Shown here piece after piece: positions 11,450-22,479 of a DNA stretch of 64,000 nucleotides; positions within the stretch are counted from its first letter, which is position 1; the number at the start of each line of letters is the position of its first letter. The stretch is from Saccopteryx bilineata (taxonomy: Eukaryota > Chordata > Mammalia > Chiroptera > Emballonuridae). The notes under the pieces were generated by a model. That model did not search any database and was not told the DNA's origin. It saw only the letters and a list, made by a program, of their open reading frames with translations. Where the stretch lies: NCBI RefSeq assembly GCF_036850765.1, contig NC_089495.1, positions 119,187,033-119,251,032 of the forward strand. Direction: 5' to 3'. The position numbers were made by a program, and so were the translations under genes.

Positions 11450-11640
11450 TTTTTATAATTAAATGTATTGTGGTAATATTGACTAATAATATTATAAAAG
11501 TTTCCAGTGTACAATATATAATACATCATCTGCATAATGCATTGTGTGCTTATTACAGAGTCACATCTCCTTCTGTCACCATATATGTGATTCCCATTAC
11601 CCTTTTTTCTTCTCTTACATTGCTTCTCCTCAATTTATAG
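11450..11640 (-). mobile_element. L1 3'UTR fragment
   Basis: Contains the L1 3'UTR run 'gtacaatatataatacatcatctg...cattgtgtgctta', similar to the copies at 39.7 and 60.7 kb in this window. The ORF at 11260-11640 is a chance frame across two repeats. Confidence 0.65.
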
Positions 11641-12269
11641 TCAGTAAGAGTTAGTTTGTACCACAAAGTTGATGCCTTCAACCACTGTGGTCTGGACAGA
11701 ATTACTTAACTCAAAGATATGTTTCCATATGTGTAAAATAGAGATAACATGACTATTTATTTTGTTTTATTATTAGTGGGTGAACAATCCAATGCTTGCT
11801 GAATTCTACTTCACAATGATAGAAAAAGTCAACACAGAAGGGTCAAAAAGTGACAAAGTTATGAACACTTGGCTACCAGAAGCCAGTAATCCCTGTGGGA
11901 ATTTTACTGGCACCTCCTGCCCAGAGCCTAAAGGGTCAGAAGGATCGTGAGGCCCCGTTTCACGGTCTGTACTCATCCTGAAGGTCAAGATCAAGCAAGC
12001 TTTGGTGCTTTTGCCCCACAAAAGGTTTCTGTCCTCCCTGTGACTGCCTTAGGATGCTTCTATTACCATTTGACAGTATCCAACTCCCCACCTGGCACTG
12101 ACTGGAGGGGAGGCAACACGCAAGCAGAGAGTGCCAGAAGCCACAGCCTTTCTCAGCTCAATAATAAAAAAAAATGTCAAATAAAAAAATGACAACAGCC
12201 AACACCACAACCCATCAAGTGTAGTGTTAATGAATCAAAATTATAGCTATTTCTTGTCAGATCAGCAAA
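11641..12269. other. Intronic, nothing recognised
   Basis: Moderate GC around 11.87-12.13 kb. The opposed ORFs at 11806-12021 and 11947-12192 overlap each other and lack recognisable domains. Confidence 0.45.
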
Positions 12270-12356
12270 AATATTTTTTTTCTGGTGAGCCACTGCCACA
12301 AAATTTTATTAATTAGTTTATGTGTGCCACGAGATGAGAAAGGTTGAAAATCACTG
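12270..12356. mobile_element. hAT terminus fragment
   Basis: 'ggtgagccactgccacaaaa', 'tgtgtgccacgagatgagaa' and the terminal GTTGAAAATCACTG look like one end of a non-autonomous hAT. It directly abuts the SINE target site at 12355. Confidence 0.45.
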
Positions 12357-12369
12357 ATCTAATGTTCTT

Positions 12370-12701
12370 TTTTTTTTTTTTTAACAGAGACAGAGAGAGA
12401 GTCAGAGAGAGGGATAGATAGGGACAGACAGACAGGAACGGAGAGATGAGAAGCATCAGTCATCAGTTTTTCATTGCGACACCTTAGTTGTTCATTGATT
12501 GATTTCTCATATGTGCCTTGACCGTGGGGCTACAGCAGACTGAGTAACCCCTTGCTCAAGCCAGCGACCTTGGGTCCAAGCTGGTGAGCTTTGCTCAAAC
12601 CAGATGAGCCTGCACTCAAGCTGGCGACCTCAGGGTCTCAAACCTGGGTCCTCCGCATCCCAGTCCGACGCTCTACCCACTGCGGAACCTCCTGGTCAGG
12701 T
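12370..12701 (-). repeat. SINE, family C (about 320 bp)
   Basis: The minus strand reads CCTGACCAGGAGGTTCCGCA, GTAGAGCGTCGGACTGGGAT and GGACCCAGGTTTGAGACCC (box B). The GCTCACCAGCTTGGACCCAAG middle, a CT-rich stretch and a poly(A) tail follow. A perfect 15 bp duplication, TGATCTAATGTTCTT, lies at 12355-12369 and 12702-12716. Confidence 0.9.
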
Positions 12702-12719
12702 TGATCTAATGTTCTTATT

Positions 12720-13740
12720 CTCTTTCGGGATCCATCCCAGAATGCCACATTGCACTTGGTCATTATGTCTTTAATCTAATCTATGACAATTTTTCAATCT
12801 TTCCAGTCTCTCATGACATTGACACTCCTGAAGAGTACTGGTCAGGTATTTTGATAAATGTCTCCGTTTTGGGTTTGTCTTCTTTTCCTCATGATCAAGC
12901 CCAGGTGCTGGGCTTGGGTGAAGGATGCCACAGAGGCAACACAGTCAACTCATTTTATCATTGAACAATAGCAACATGACTTGTTATTAACAAGAATCTT
13001 GATCGTTAGATGATATTGTGCCTGCCAGTTTTTTCCATTCTTCCATTTGATACAAATAAAATAACAAACCCAGTTCATGTTCAAGGTGAGCAGGATTAAG
13101 CTTCACCTGCAGGGAGGATTATTGAAGAGCTGTGGGACATATGTAAAAATCATGAGCAGATACTTTGAGGTCATGCAAAAATCTTTCTTCTCCTTGAAAT
13201 TTGTCCACAAATTTATTTAAGAATCCATCTATGGATTCTGCATGCAACAATTATTACTGAGGTGATCTACTGGTGATTTTCCATTTTTCCTATTCCTTCT
13301 ACATTTCTTAGTTGGAATTATACTGTAAGGAAATCTGGTGTTTTTCTATACTTATATATATTATCATTTATTTAAATCATTATGGATTTGTGGATATTTA
13401 TTTTACTTTGCATTACCATTCTATTTTTATTTCTTTTGTTGTTCAAATTGTTTTAGCTTTGGCCATTATGAGTTCTTTCAGATTGGCACCTGTGTTCTTT
13501 GGATTTGCTCTCATTCTTTTTATTTACATATTATCTGAGCACATCCTTACTTTCTGACACTACAAGATGTTCCAGGCTCATCTTGTTGGTGCCTGCCTCA
13601 GCCCTAGAAGCAACCATTTTCTTAAGGAACTCAGTTCCTTTTACAAGAGCATGGGGTTCAGAAATTAATATCTGGGATCTGGCTGTGCTGGTTGCTACTG
13701 CGGTATCACTGTGTTCGTGTTATCATTCCCTTTAGCTTAT
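12720..13740. repeat. Ancient LINE-derived interspersed repeat (probable)
   Basis: 'tccatcccagaatgccacattgc', 'cctcatgat', 'gatactttgaggtcatgcaaa', 'attctactgtaagg'-like and 'ctttctgacactacaagatgttccaggctcatcttg' segments occur in the order of a well-known mammalian repeat. The frames at 13312-13735 are chance frames in it. The family is uncertain. Confidence 0.45.
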
Positions 13741-15355
13741 CTCTAACATCTTTTTCCAAAAATAAGAAAAACTGTCCCTCATTTATCTACAACATATTTA
13801 ACTATTTGTTGTACCTTACCGTAGGCATAAAGTAGTTTTAGAATTCCAAGACCATACCCCTGTGAGAAATAAATTTACCAAACAGAATACAGTTCTTTGA
13901 GTCTCAGCCTTGTAATGTTATTTTCCCAATGTTAGATCATTTCCTTTCTTTCTCACCACATTTCTTTTTAATTTTCACAGTCCGAGGAGATTGCTTAATT
14001 TCTGTGTAGAACAAAATAATGTAATGTTTATGCTAGATCTCTTAAATCAATAAAGCGAAGTGATCTTGCTTGAATTAACAATGTTGAAAAAACACCATCT
14101 TAACCCAAATCATAACATGTCACTATTATTGGGTATCCTGGTGCATGAAAACCAATAATATTTATTATAAAATATCATAAAAGTGTCATTTGGTATAATA
14201 AAGTAAATACTCAAGAAATATTATTGAGAATTGATTATATATTTGATAATGTGCTAGTAAAGTTCAAGATGGATAAGATGCCTAGGGCATGGTCTTTTTT
14301 CAAAAGAAGTATCTATATGTGAGTCAGTATTGTTCTAGGGATATTTACAAAAAGGCAGTGGCTCAACCAGTAGTCATGGAGTACTTAATAACACTTCAAG
14401 ATTTGTTAATAAATTTGTAAACACTTACAAGCTAAAGAGAACTTTATGTGTGTTTATATGATAGAAAGTCTCTCAGTGTCAGCAACTTTTGTGCAGTGGG
14501 GTTCTGTTTTCAGGGTTGAATCTAATTGGAAATTGTTGTCTTCTGACAAAGATTGGAAACATTAAAACCTTCTCAACATTGAAACGAAGTTGAGGGGAAC
14601 AGAGTGTTCACAATGGTTTGCACATAAATAAGTAAAGTGAAGGGAAAGAGGACCTGGAAAAAAGAGAAAGTCAGTATTTTGTAAAAAATGTATTGGAAGT
14701 GTCAGCATTGTGCAATTCTGTTCAATAGCTAGGGCTATACGAATGCAATTGCTCAACATGGTTATCTGCACCTGAGTCAACTCAAGCACCACCTCCCCTT
14801 GGTAGAATTTCTTGACTGCTCACCCCAGTAATGGCATATTCAGGAGTGTTTCATTTCCATTCCCTGCAGCTAGAAGCTCATGCTTTTCTGAGCAAATAAA
14901 TTTTCTGAGCTTTAAAACATTTCCATTGTATTCACTGATACTCTATTTTTGTCTCTCACCATGCCATAATACATTCTCCTAAATCACAGGGACTGCTTTG
15001 CCGATCTCTGGGTTTCTGAAACCTACCCTATAATGATCAGTTTTGTTTTGTCAGGCAAAAGAACGGATAATGATTGTGCATGTGAGCTATTTACAAGAGC
15101 AGATAGAGATTAAGTATTCATGCCATTTGTGTTAGAAACCTCTAGACAAGAAAGAGACTGTTTCAAACAGAAGTGCATAGAACAATAAAGTGAATAAACA
15201 AACCATTATAAATAGACAGTCAAAGCAGATACTATACTTTGTCAGAAACATTGCATTTTGTCACATTTACCAAAGGCTCCCCCTAAGTTAGATAAAAGTA
15301 ATTGAATGTTAAAAATCATTATTTGCTTTATGTTTTTATGTTGTTTGTATACATA
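13741..15355. other. Intronic, nothing recognised
   Basis: AT-rich single-copy-looking DNA. The minus-strand ORF at 14562-14792 shows no family feature. Confidence 0.5.
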
Positions 15356-15908
15356 AGGTCTACCAGAAAGTTCTGTCCATTTTTGGAATAAAAGAAAATA
15401 CAAATTTTTCTTACCGTCAATAAATTTTATTAAATAATATAATTGCCACTATTATTAATGATTTCTTGCCAGCACGAGGGCAATTTGTATACCTCATTTT
15501 TGAAAAATGTTTTATCTTTTGATGCAAAAAATTGAACCAGTGCTTGTTTGATATCTTCTTCATTTTTGAATTTTTTGCCCTTCAAAAAATTTTGTAAGGA
15601 CAAAAACAAGTGATAGTCAGAGAGTGCTAAGTCCGGGGAATATGGTGGATGCGACAGACATGCTTCTGTAGCATTTCTTCCTTGTTGAAATTCATAAAAA
15701 TTACAGTGGCGTAAATGAACTTTATCAGTAGCCATAGGTACACTATCGCTTCACACATAAGACTAACGTGAATCAACTTTGTTTTAGTTAATTTGCTACG
15801 TCAGTATGTATACATTAAGTGATATAGAGAGGCACACATGTGCCAAATAAACATGTGCTTCAGTGTCAAAACTTGTGATAGAAACGAACACAAATTTCTG
15901 ATAGACCT
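15356..15908 (-). mobile_element. Internally deleted mariner transposon
   Basis: Inverted repeats AGGTCTACCAGAAAGTTCTG (left) and AGGTCTATCAGAAATTTGTG (right, inverted) define a 553 bp element flanked by TA at 15354-15355 and 15909-15910. The transposase coding strand is minus. Full-length mariners are about 1.3 kb, so well over half is missing from the middle. Confidence 0.85.
15430..15735 (-). pseudogene. Mariner transposase, N- and C-terminal parts fused in frame
   Basis: The 101-residue open frame begins with a mariner N-terminal helix-turn-helix start (FYEFQQGRNATEA, residues 13-25). It then passes directly into the C-terminal catalytic-core segment HPPYSPDLALSDYHLFLSLQ (residues 29-48), which holds the final Asp of the D,D34D triad. 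The first two catalytic Asp regions are absent, so it cannot catalyse transposition. It ends just inside the left inverted repeat, as a mariner ORF normally does. Mariner transposases are usually about 340 residues. The frame is open despite the deletion, which suggests either youth or chance. Confidence 0.8.
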
Positions 15909-15910
15909 TA

Positions 15911-16290
15911 TATAAATAAGTTTGTTAGCTGTATAACAAACACCTGCAGTCCTTTTCCCACAATATAAAAAGATGAATACTTAACTCATCTTTTAAAGAA
16001 ATCTCAACAAAAAGAATCTCCCTCAAGTTATGTTTTATAAAGTGGACCCTGTCAGAAAATTGTCTTTGGTTCTAGAGTCCAATATGGGCCAAGCGCGTAA
16101 GTAGTTCAGGTTTTGTAGCTAAGGAAGGTGTACATTATAGGTAGACACAGGAGAGATTAATTTTTTTCTGTGTAAGCCTGGAAGAGTTTCACAGAAAATG
16201 GGTGAGTGCAATTTTGACAAATAGAGAACTGTGGGAAAGATGTTTTGGATATATAAAAATTCTCAGCCATTTTATTTGAAGTAACCAATT
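15911..16290. other. Intronic, nothing recognised
   Basis: AT-rich; no repeat or coding signal identified. Confidence 0.45.
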
Positions 16291-16294
16291 CCAT

Positions 16295-16470
16295 TTTCAA
16301 TTATCCATTCAATAAATATGCATTGCACAGTTAGTAGGTGACACTGTACAATACATTGAGAAGTACTGCAGAATATGGATAAGTCATGCTACGACCACTG
16401 CTTTTATGGAACTTGTATCTCATGATAAAGAGATAGAAACAGAACATGTTGAGAGAAATCAAACTGGCGA
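16295..16470 (+). repeat. L2-like LINE relic
   Basis: 'tccattcaataaatatgcattg', 'tttatggaacttgtatctcatgataaagagatag' follow the order of the L2/MIR-associated tail ('...attcaacaaatattt...gagcttacattcta...'). Heavily decayed. Confidence 0.4.
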
Positions 16471-16789
16471 TGTGCTACTAGGCCTGTGCAGCAACTTCAG
16501 TCCCATTACTGTGTTGGGAGTGTTACTGGAATCTGAAGGACAAAAGGAGTGAGCTTGAGAAAGATTCTGAGATATGTGCAGGAGGACATTGAAAAGGCCA
16601 CCAAATTGTACAAGTTGCTAATATTGGGCTTCAAGATCTAGTTGAGTGTGGCTCTTGAGGACTGTAAGTCTAGGGGCCACAATATCATTGTCAGATGCAA
16701 AATTGTCTGAAAGGTCAAATCTAGATATTAAGATTACTGATGGTCCAGATGTTAAAGAAACCCTTAAAGGATCTCAGTGAAGAAAGCTG

Positions 16790-17025
16790 ATATTCACTGG
16801 GCACCTAGTATGCTTTAAGCCTTCTTCCATGTGCTTTATGTTCATTATCTCATTTAGTTCTCAGAAGTCTAAGAGGAAGTAACATTATTATCAGTACCTA
16901 AGCCATTGTGAGCTTAAGATATTTCCCCAATATCACACAACTATTGAATAGTAAGGGTAGAAACAGGTTTGAACCCAGGCAATTGGGCTCCAGATCCCAC
17001 ACACTTTACTCCTGAGCTCTTTTTG
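16790..17025 (+). repeat. MIR SINE
   Basis: 'cattatctcatttagttctca', 'acattattatcagtacc', 'atcacacaactattgaatag' and 'ggtttgaacccaggcaattgggctccag' follow the MIR core and 3' end. MIRs are ancient tRNA-derived SINEs shared by mammals. Confidence 0.75.
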
Positions 17026-17132
17026 TTTTTCAGTACAAAATAAAAAGATTAATGAATAGTGAGAATCAATTCTTATGAAAATAAAAAGAAATGATGGATC
17101 ATTATTTTGTTAAGAAATAGTTATATTATTTT

Positions 17133-17153
17133 GTTTTTTATACAGAGAGAGAG

Positions 17154-17186
<33 letters not shown>

Positions 17187-17506
17187 GACAGAGAAAGGGA
17201 TAAACAAGGAGAGAGATGAGAAGCATCAATTCTTTGTTGCAGCACCTTAGTTGTTCATTGATTGCTTTCTCATATGTGCCTTGACCGTGGGCCTTCAGCA
17301 GAGCGAGTGACCCCTTGCTCAAGCCAGTGGCCTTGAGCTCAAGCTAGTGACCTTGGGTTTCAAGCCAGCAACCTTTGGGCTCAAGCCAGTGACCCCATGC
17401 TTAAGCGGGTGAGCCTGATCTCAAGCCAGTGACCTCTGGGTTTCAAACCTGGGTCCTCTGCATCCCAGTTCAATGCCCTATCCACTGTGCCACCACCTGA
17501 TCAGGC
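17133..17506 (-). repeat. SINE, family C, with expanded middle
   Basis: The minus-strand head is CCTGATCAGGTGGTGGCACA with GATAGGGCATTGAACTGGGA. The 'ggtcactggcttgagc' motif occurs several times. The tail has GA repeats on the plus strand. An imperfect duplication AGTTRTATTRT flanks it (about 17119 and 17507). Confidence 0.85.
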
Positions 17507-17604
17507 AGTTGTATTGTATTTTAAAGGTTATAAAGCATTTTTACATTTATTTAATTTTGTGAATCTATAACAATAAAATGCTTGAATATTTAGAAAGTAC
17601 AAGA

Positions 17605-17740
17605 ATGAGAGATTCATTTGTTGCCCCACTTAGTTGTGCATTCATTGGTTGCTTCCCGTATGTGCTCTGACCGGGTATCAAACTTGCAACCTTGGTGGTT
17701 TGGGACAATGCTCAAACCAATGGAGCTAACTGGCTAGAGC
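17605..17740 (-). repeat. Old VES-type SINE
   Basis: 'gttgccccacttagttgtgcattcattgg', 'gctctgaccgggtatcaaactt' (box B) and 'tggagctaactggctagagct' (box A/head) on the minus strand. No tail is recognisable. Confidence 0.7.
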
Positions 17741-17854
17741 TCATAACTCAATTTTTATCGTTAAGTTTCAGTAATAAATTATTGGCTATGATCTTTCCAC
17801 ATATTAAAGGATTATTATGTTCCTGAAACTGGGATATCTTATTTTATGTATCTT

Positions 17855-18030
17855 CCTGACTGTACTATTTGTTAGATACTTTTTATTCTCAGTTTATAGA
17901 TGTGAAACCTGAGGATTAGTGGTATTAAGTAATTTATAGAAGGTTATCTTGCTAGTAAATGTGAGGATCAAGATTCAAATTAGGGTCCATGTAACATCAA
18001 ATCTCAGGGCTTAGTCACTACTTCCCAAAT
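17855..18030 (+). repeat. MIR-like SINE relic
   Basis: 'tattctcagtttatagatgtg', 'aacctgaggattagtgg', 'ctagtaaatgtgaggatcaagattcaaattagg' follow the MIR consensus order. Confidence 0.55.
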
Positions 18031-18548
18031 AACTTAGAGTGGTTAGAGCAATTCAAATGATAGACATTGTGAAAGTGTATCACCATGCTATCATTTTTCA
18101 CAGCTGTGGTTAACCATAATATTCCATCAACCATAATATTCTATCCTCCTAGAGTAATTTACTGTAAAAAAATCACCTGGAGTCTGAAATATGATCTTTT
18201 CATTAGTCAGACCATCAATAATTAATTTCCAGACACAAATTTTACCTTAAGAAGAATTTTTGCAAGCAGAAAATAATATGTATTTTCTAGAGTTTGAAGG
18301 TTTTGTTTTACTGTACAACTTTGTTGACAGGTTACATCAGTGAAGATGCTGAGAATATAAACCAAGTCAACAAAATAAAGGTTGATTCCAGAAAAAAAAA
18401 CACAAAAATTATTTAATTCTACTTTTTTATTGTTACTCTTGTCAGGTATCTGCTACTAAAGAAACAATATTTTAGCTATTTCAGACAATGGGCTTTGTTT
18501 GAAAGGTAATGCTTCAAATAAAGAATATTATTAAAAATTAAAAATCTT
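18031..18548. other. Intronic, nothing recognised
   Basis: AT-rich with two near-repeats of 'ccataatattc' at 18113 and 18131; no coding signal. Confidence 0.45.
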
Positions 18549-18708
18549 GCCCTCGCCAGATAACTCCATTGGATAAATCATCATCCTGATACGTAAAGGT
18601 TGCAGGTTCAATCCCTGGCGAGGGAAAATACAGAAACAGATCAATGTTTCTGTCTGTCTCTCTACCTTCCTCTCTCTCTAAAATCAATGAATAAATTAAA
18701 AAAATAGA
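18549..18708 (+). repeat. VES SINE
   Basis: CCCTCGCCAGATAACTCCAT head, box B GGTTCAATCC, matching acceptor-stem-like CCTGGCGAGGG, then CAATGTTTCTGTCTGTCTC and an A-rich tail. Confidence 0.85.
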
Positions 18709-18769
18709 AACCTTTAGTAGAAACATTATTTTAAAAAGACATCAGCAGTGTACATTTAAAAACATTTAG

Positions 18770-19690
18770 GTATTTCCTAAAAATATTAAAAACAGAACCA
18801 TATGATCCAGCACTCCCACTCTGGGTATACACTTAAAGGAAACAAAGAGAAGATCTCAAAGAGATATCTGCATGCCCATGTTCATTGCAGCACTGTTTAC
18901 AAAAGCCCAGATACAGAAATCACCTAAGTGTCTGTTAATGAATGCATGGATAAATAAGATAATACATATGTGCGTGCACACACAGACAAACACGCAACAA
19001 AATACTAACCATGACCCTGGCTGGGTAGCTCAGTTTGTGAGAGTGTCATCCTGATGTGCCAAGGTTGTGGGTTCGATCCCCAGATAGGATATATGCAATA
19101 GTAACCAGTGAATGCATAAGTGGAACAACAAATCGATGTTTCTCTTTTTCTTGCTCTCTCTCCTTCCTCTCTCTCTAAAGTTAATTTTTTTAAAAAAGAG
19201 TATTAACCATAAGAAACAAAGAAGTTCTGCCTTTTGAGACAACACAGATGGAACTTGAGGGCATTATGCTAAGTTAAATTAACCCCCCAGAGAAATACAA
19301 AGGCAACTACTACAGGGTCTCACTTATATGTGAACCCTAAAAGACGCCAAACTCGTAGAAACAGAGAGTATAAAGTGAGCGCCAGGGTCTGAGGGTAGGG
19401 GTGTGAAGAACAGGATGATGTTGGCAAAGGGTATAAACTTTCTGTTATGAATAAGGTCTGAGGATCTAATATTTAATATAATTGATAAAATTGTAGAGTT
19501 GAAATTTGCTAAAAGAGTAGGATATATAGTGTTCTTATCAAAATGATACGTATATGAGGTGGTGGACATATCAATTACATAGATGAGAATAACTTTATCA
19601 CAATGTATACATATATCAAATTACTAAAATTTCTATCTTAAATATTTCATAATTTTATTTTTCCATTATACCTCAATATGACACTCCTCT
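18770..19690 (+). mobile_element. Old L1 3' end (ORF2 C-terminus and 3'UTR), plus strand
   Basis: The DNA follows the L1 ORF2 tail: 'catatgatccagcactcccac', 'gttcattgcagcactgttta', 'gatggaacttgagggcattatgcta', then the 3'UTR 'cacaatgtatacatatatcaaatt'. Short peptide remnants such as [13 protein letters not shown] (18878-18916) are recognisable ORF2 C-terminal text. It is split by a VES SINE at 19014-19199. Confidence 0.75.
19014..19199 (+). repeat. VES SINE inside the L1 fragment
   Basis: ACCCTGGCTGGGTAGCTCAG head, box B GGTTCGATCCC, 'aatcgatgtttctc' middle and a T/A tail. Flanked by TAYTAACCAT (about 19003-19012 and 19201-19210). Confidence 0.9.
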
Positions 19691-19741
19691 ATCCCATCAT
19701 CTGGAGAAAAGCAGGTCCAGTTAATAGATGATTGAAAGTTT

Positions 19742-19935
19742 TGCCTGACCTGTGGTGGCGCAGTGGGATAAAGCGTCGACCTGGAAATGCTGAGGTCGCT
19801 GGTTCAAAACCCTGGGCTTGCCTGGTCAAGGCACATATGGGAGTTGATGCTTCCAGCTCCTCCCCCCCTTCTCTCTCTCTGTCTCTCCTGTCTCTCTCTC
19901 CCTCTCCTCTTTAAAAAGAAAAAAGAAAAAAAAGA
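19742..19935 (+). repeat. SINE, family B
   Basis: TGCCTGACCTGTGGTGGCGC head, GATAAAGCGTCGACCTGG, GGTTCAAAACC, GGCACATATGGGAGTTGATG, CT stretch and A-rich tail. The duplication GAAAGTTT lies at 19734-19741 and 19936-19943. Confidence 0.9.
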
Positions 19936-19943
19936 GAAAGTTT

Positions 19944-20495
19944 AGTGAAGTCATTCTCAAAGAAAACCTTCAAGCAGACCAGGGAGGCAGGTCTGTGAAT
20001 AGTGCCCCTGGTCATTGTACTTAGAAAAGAAGAGTGTCCTGATGGCTTTCTGGCAAGTCTCAATGGTGTGCAGAAAAAAACAAAGTATTCAAGTCAGGAA
20101 GAATTAAGGACTAGAGTATTTGGAGTAGAAATGAGATGACCTTTATTTTGGAATTGAGAGACCCCAAACATCTGCTCTTCCCTCAAGGATTATTTTGGGT
20201 GTCCCAGATTCCCTAAATCCCCCAGATGGCACCTCAAAACTTTCAGGGAAGCCTGGTTTCCTTCCTCCAGATGTACCAGGACATTGGTTAACGTCCTATC
20301 ACAGCTTGTTCCAAAGGCCTGGATTCTCATTATTGGAAGAAAAATGATGGGCCTCCTGGGTTGAAGATGGGTGTGCAGCTATGCTGGCCCAAGTCCTTGA
20401 TAGAAAGGTAGTTCTGGGTGAGGTGAAGTGAGGTCTAGATCATTATGTCTTCTAGCTTGTCCATGTTGTTGTCCCAGCTGATATGAAAACTGTTG
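19944..20495. other. Intronic, nothing recognised
   Basis: Mixed-composition DNA without a recognisable coding or repeat signature. Confidence 0.4.
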
Positions 20496-20880
20496 TTTCA
20501 TCTATACCATGAGATACTACTGACAAATAATAAAAGAACAAGCTATTAACACACACAACACTTAGATGAATTTGGGGGAGGTATGGCTTTAGGGTAGATT
20601 TTTCTGCAGCCAAGAGATGGTAACTTCTTGTTGACCATGAGACAAACTCGTTTCCATGGTAACAGATACAGCGTTGAGAACCATGGTTACACCATGACAT
20701 CAGATTTTGGTTAGACAGGTTAGGAATGTCAGCCCAAAAGACAAAATGTAGACTTCTTTTCAAGGGCCTGACCAACCAGCACTGAGTCCAGAATTCAATG
20801 TAACTCCTCACTATCTTTTGAGTAAAGCTAAATGATACTTCACCCAGGCCATCCAAAAGGTCCTCATTCTACTTAAATCC
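20496..20880. repeat. L1-like patch joined to an unknown repeat-like block
   Basis: 'ccatgagatactactgacaaataataaaagaacaagctatt...cacacaacacttagatgaat' (20505-20575) reads like the L1 ORF2 tail on the plus strand. From about 20600 the text changes to a moderately GC-rich block with two CCATGG palindromes (20654-20659, 20681-20686). The minus-strand ORF at 20452-20856 spans both and is not a recognised protein. Confidence 0.35.
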
Positions 20881-20889
20881 AATATTAAA

Positions 20890-22470
20890 TTGGGAAGGGC
20901 TGTGGAAAAAACTTAAGACTCTCCAGTGCCAAAAGGTTCATCACTGGCAATCAAACTCTTACTTTGTCAGGCTGCAGTTGACACCATGTTGCATTGTTCA
21001 AATCTGTATTGGAAAGATAGCATCCTCCCTCATCCATGCCTGCATCTCACTTGCACTGACAAAAAGAACTACAATGTATATATTTTTAAAAACAGACAAA
21101 TAATGTACATATCAAGGTAAGCAAGTCTGATTTGGATTACATAAAACAACTAGCAGATATATTAATCATATGCTGCAATGATACAGATGGTAAAATCAAA
21201 GATGAAGCCTCTCTTTAAACTGAAGACAGTTTAGATGACGTCAGAAGTTGTGTGTTTCAGTATAATATAGTGTTAGGCACATATGCAGAGCAACTTGAAG
21301 GAAATACATTGTACCATGCCATAGGCAAGTTTAGCAATGACAGTTATAAATGTAACACAAACAGCAGTAAATGAAAGCATTTCCCCATCCTTTTATAATA
21401 CTTAAAATGGGAGAAACAATGATTACTCAGAAAAACCACAGGCTTAAAAAAATCTCACCTCAAGACAGAGGTCAAACTGCCACATTATAATGCTTTCACA
21501 TTTGTTCAGTTAATAGTGTGTTTACTATTCAATAAGATAGAGCTGTTAGTTAGAACTTAATTACAACTGATTTGTGCCAATTTAATATGGTTTCATTTAA
21601 AATTTATTATTTTATATAAAAAAATAGCTTCAAACGGGTTGTTTAGTTTCCAATATTAAGGGCTTGGTAATTTTGCAAGAACAATGTTACTTACGTGCTA
21701 ATGAGGTTATATAACAAAATCAGGTTATAGATTCCAAAACTCTTTTGCAGTTGCCATAGTTGACCCTCATATGGTACCTATACTGAACCATATGAATATA
21801 AAAAAACATTTTGCCAAATTTTTCAGCTTTAAAGTCAAAATATAAAATAAGAAGAACTTTAGTTTCTGACTATAATGGAATGGCAAGTAGGAGACTAACA
21901 TTCTTTTTGATAAGTAAATAATCCAATAAACAACTTCTACCTAAAGAGAGTTGCCGAACTAACTAAGACTTTTAAGGACACAAGATCTAGGATAGAGAGA
22001 TACTACAGAGAGATGAATTGATCTTCTACAAACCATCTACCCTCTGAGGGCATTTTCCAGGACAACTAGAATACAAGGTTCCCATATCCAGTAAGAAGGA
22101 AGACAAATGGAAGTGAGTATCACATTCAACAACTCTTCTCTTGAGACAATAGTTAAAATCTTAAGCTTTGCGGGAACATAAGACACTCATCGGAAAGCTT
22201 GCCAATTGGACAATGCTGAGACAAAATTCACTATTCAGGACCCTGCAAGAAAAGAGGTCTTATTAAATAGCCTAGATTCTCAGACAGACCCTGGGGACCA
22301 ACAATATATCAGCAGGATCAACAAGGATGCACAGACTCTTGCAGAGTCTGAAAATTAGCCTCTCGTTAGCTCGGTCTGTGATTGGATTAAGATGTCCACT
22401 CCATCCTCCCTTCCTGCTAAAAGGGCAGGGTGGACAGTCTTTCTGGGAAACAATGGAAAATTTCTACAGT
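20890..22470. other. Intronic, possible old LINE 5' debris toward the right
   Basis: No coding signal. From about 21.9 kb phrases such as 'agttgccgaactaactaagac' and 'ctagaatacaagg' suggest an old LINE 5' region continuous with the HAL1-like element, but the assignment is weak. Confidence 0.35.
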
Positions 22471-22479
22471 TTTTGCTAC

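Noticed and set aside
20452..20856. 134-codon minus ORF as a gene
   Set aside because: It spans an L1-like patch and an unknown block; no domain, and no splice or promoter context.
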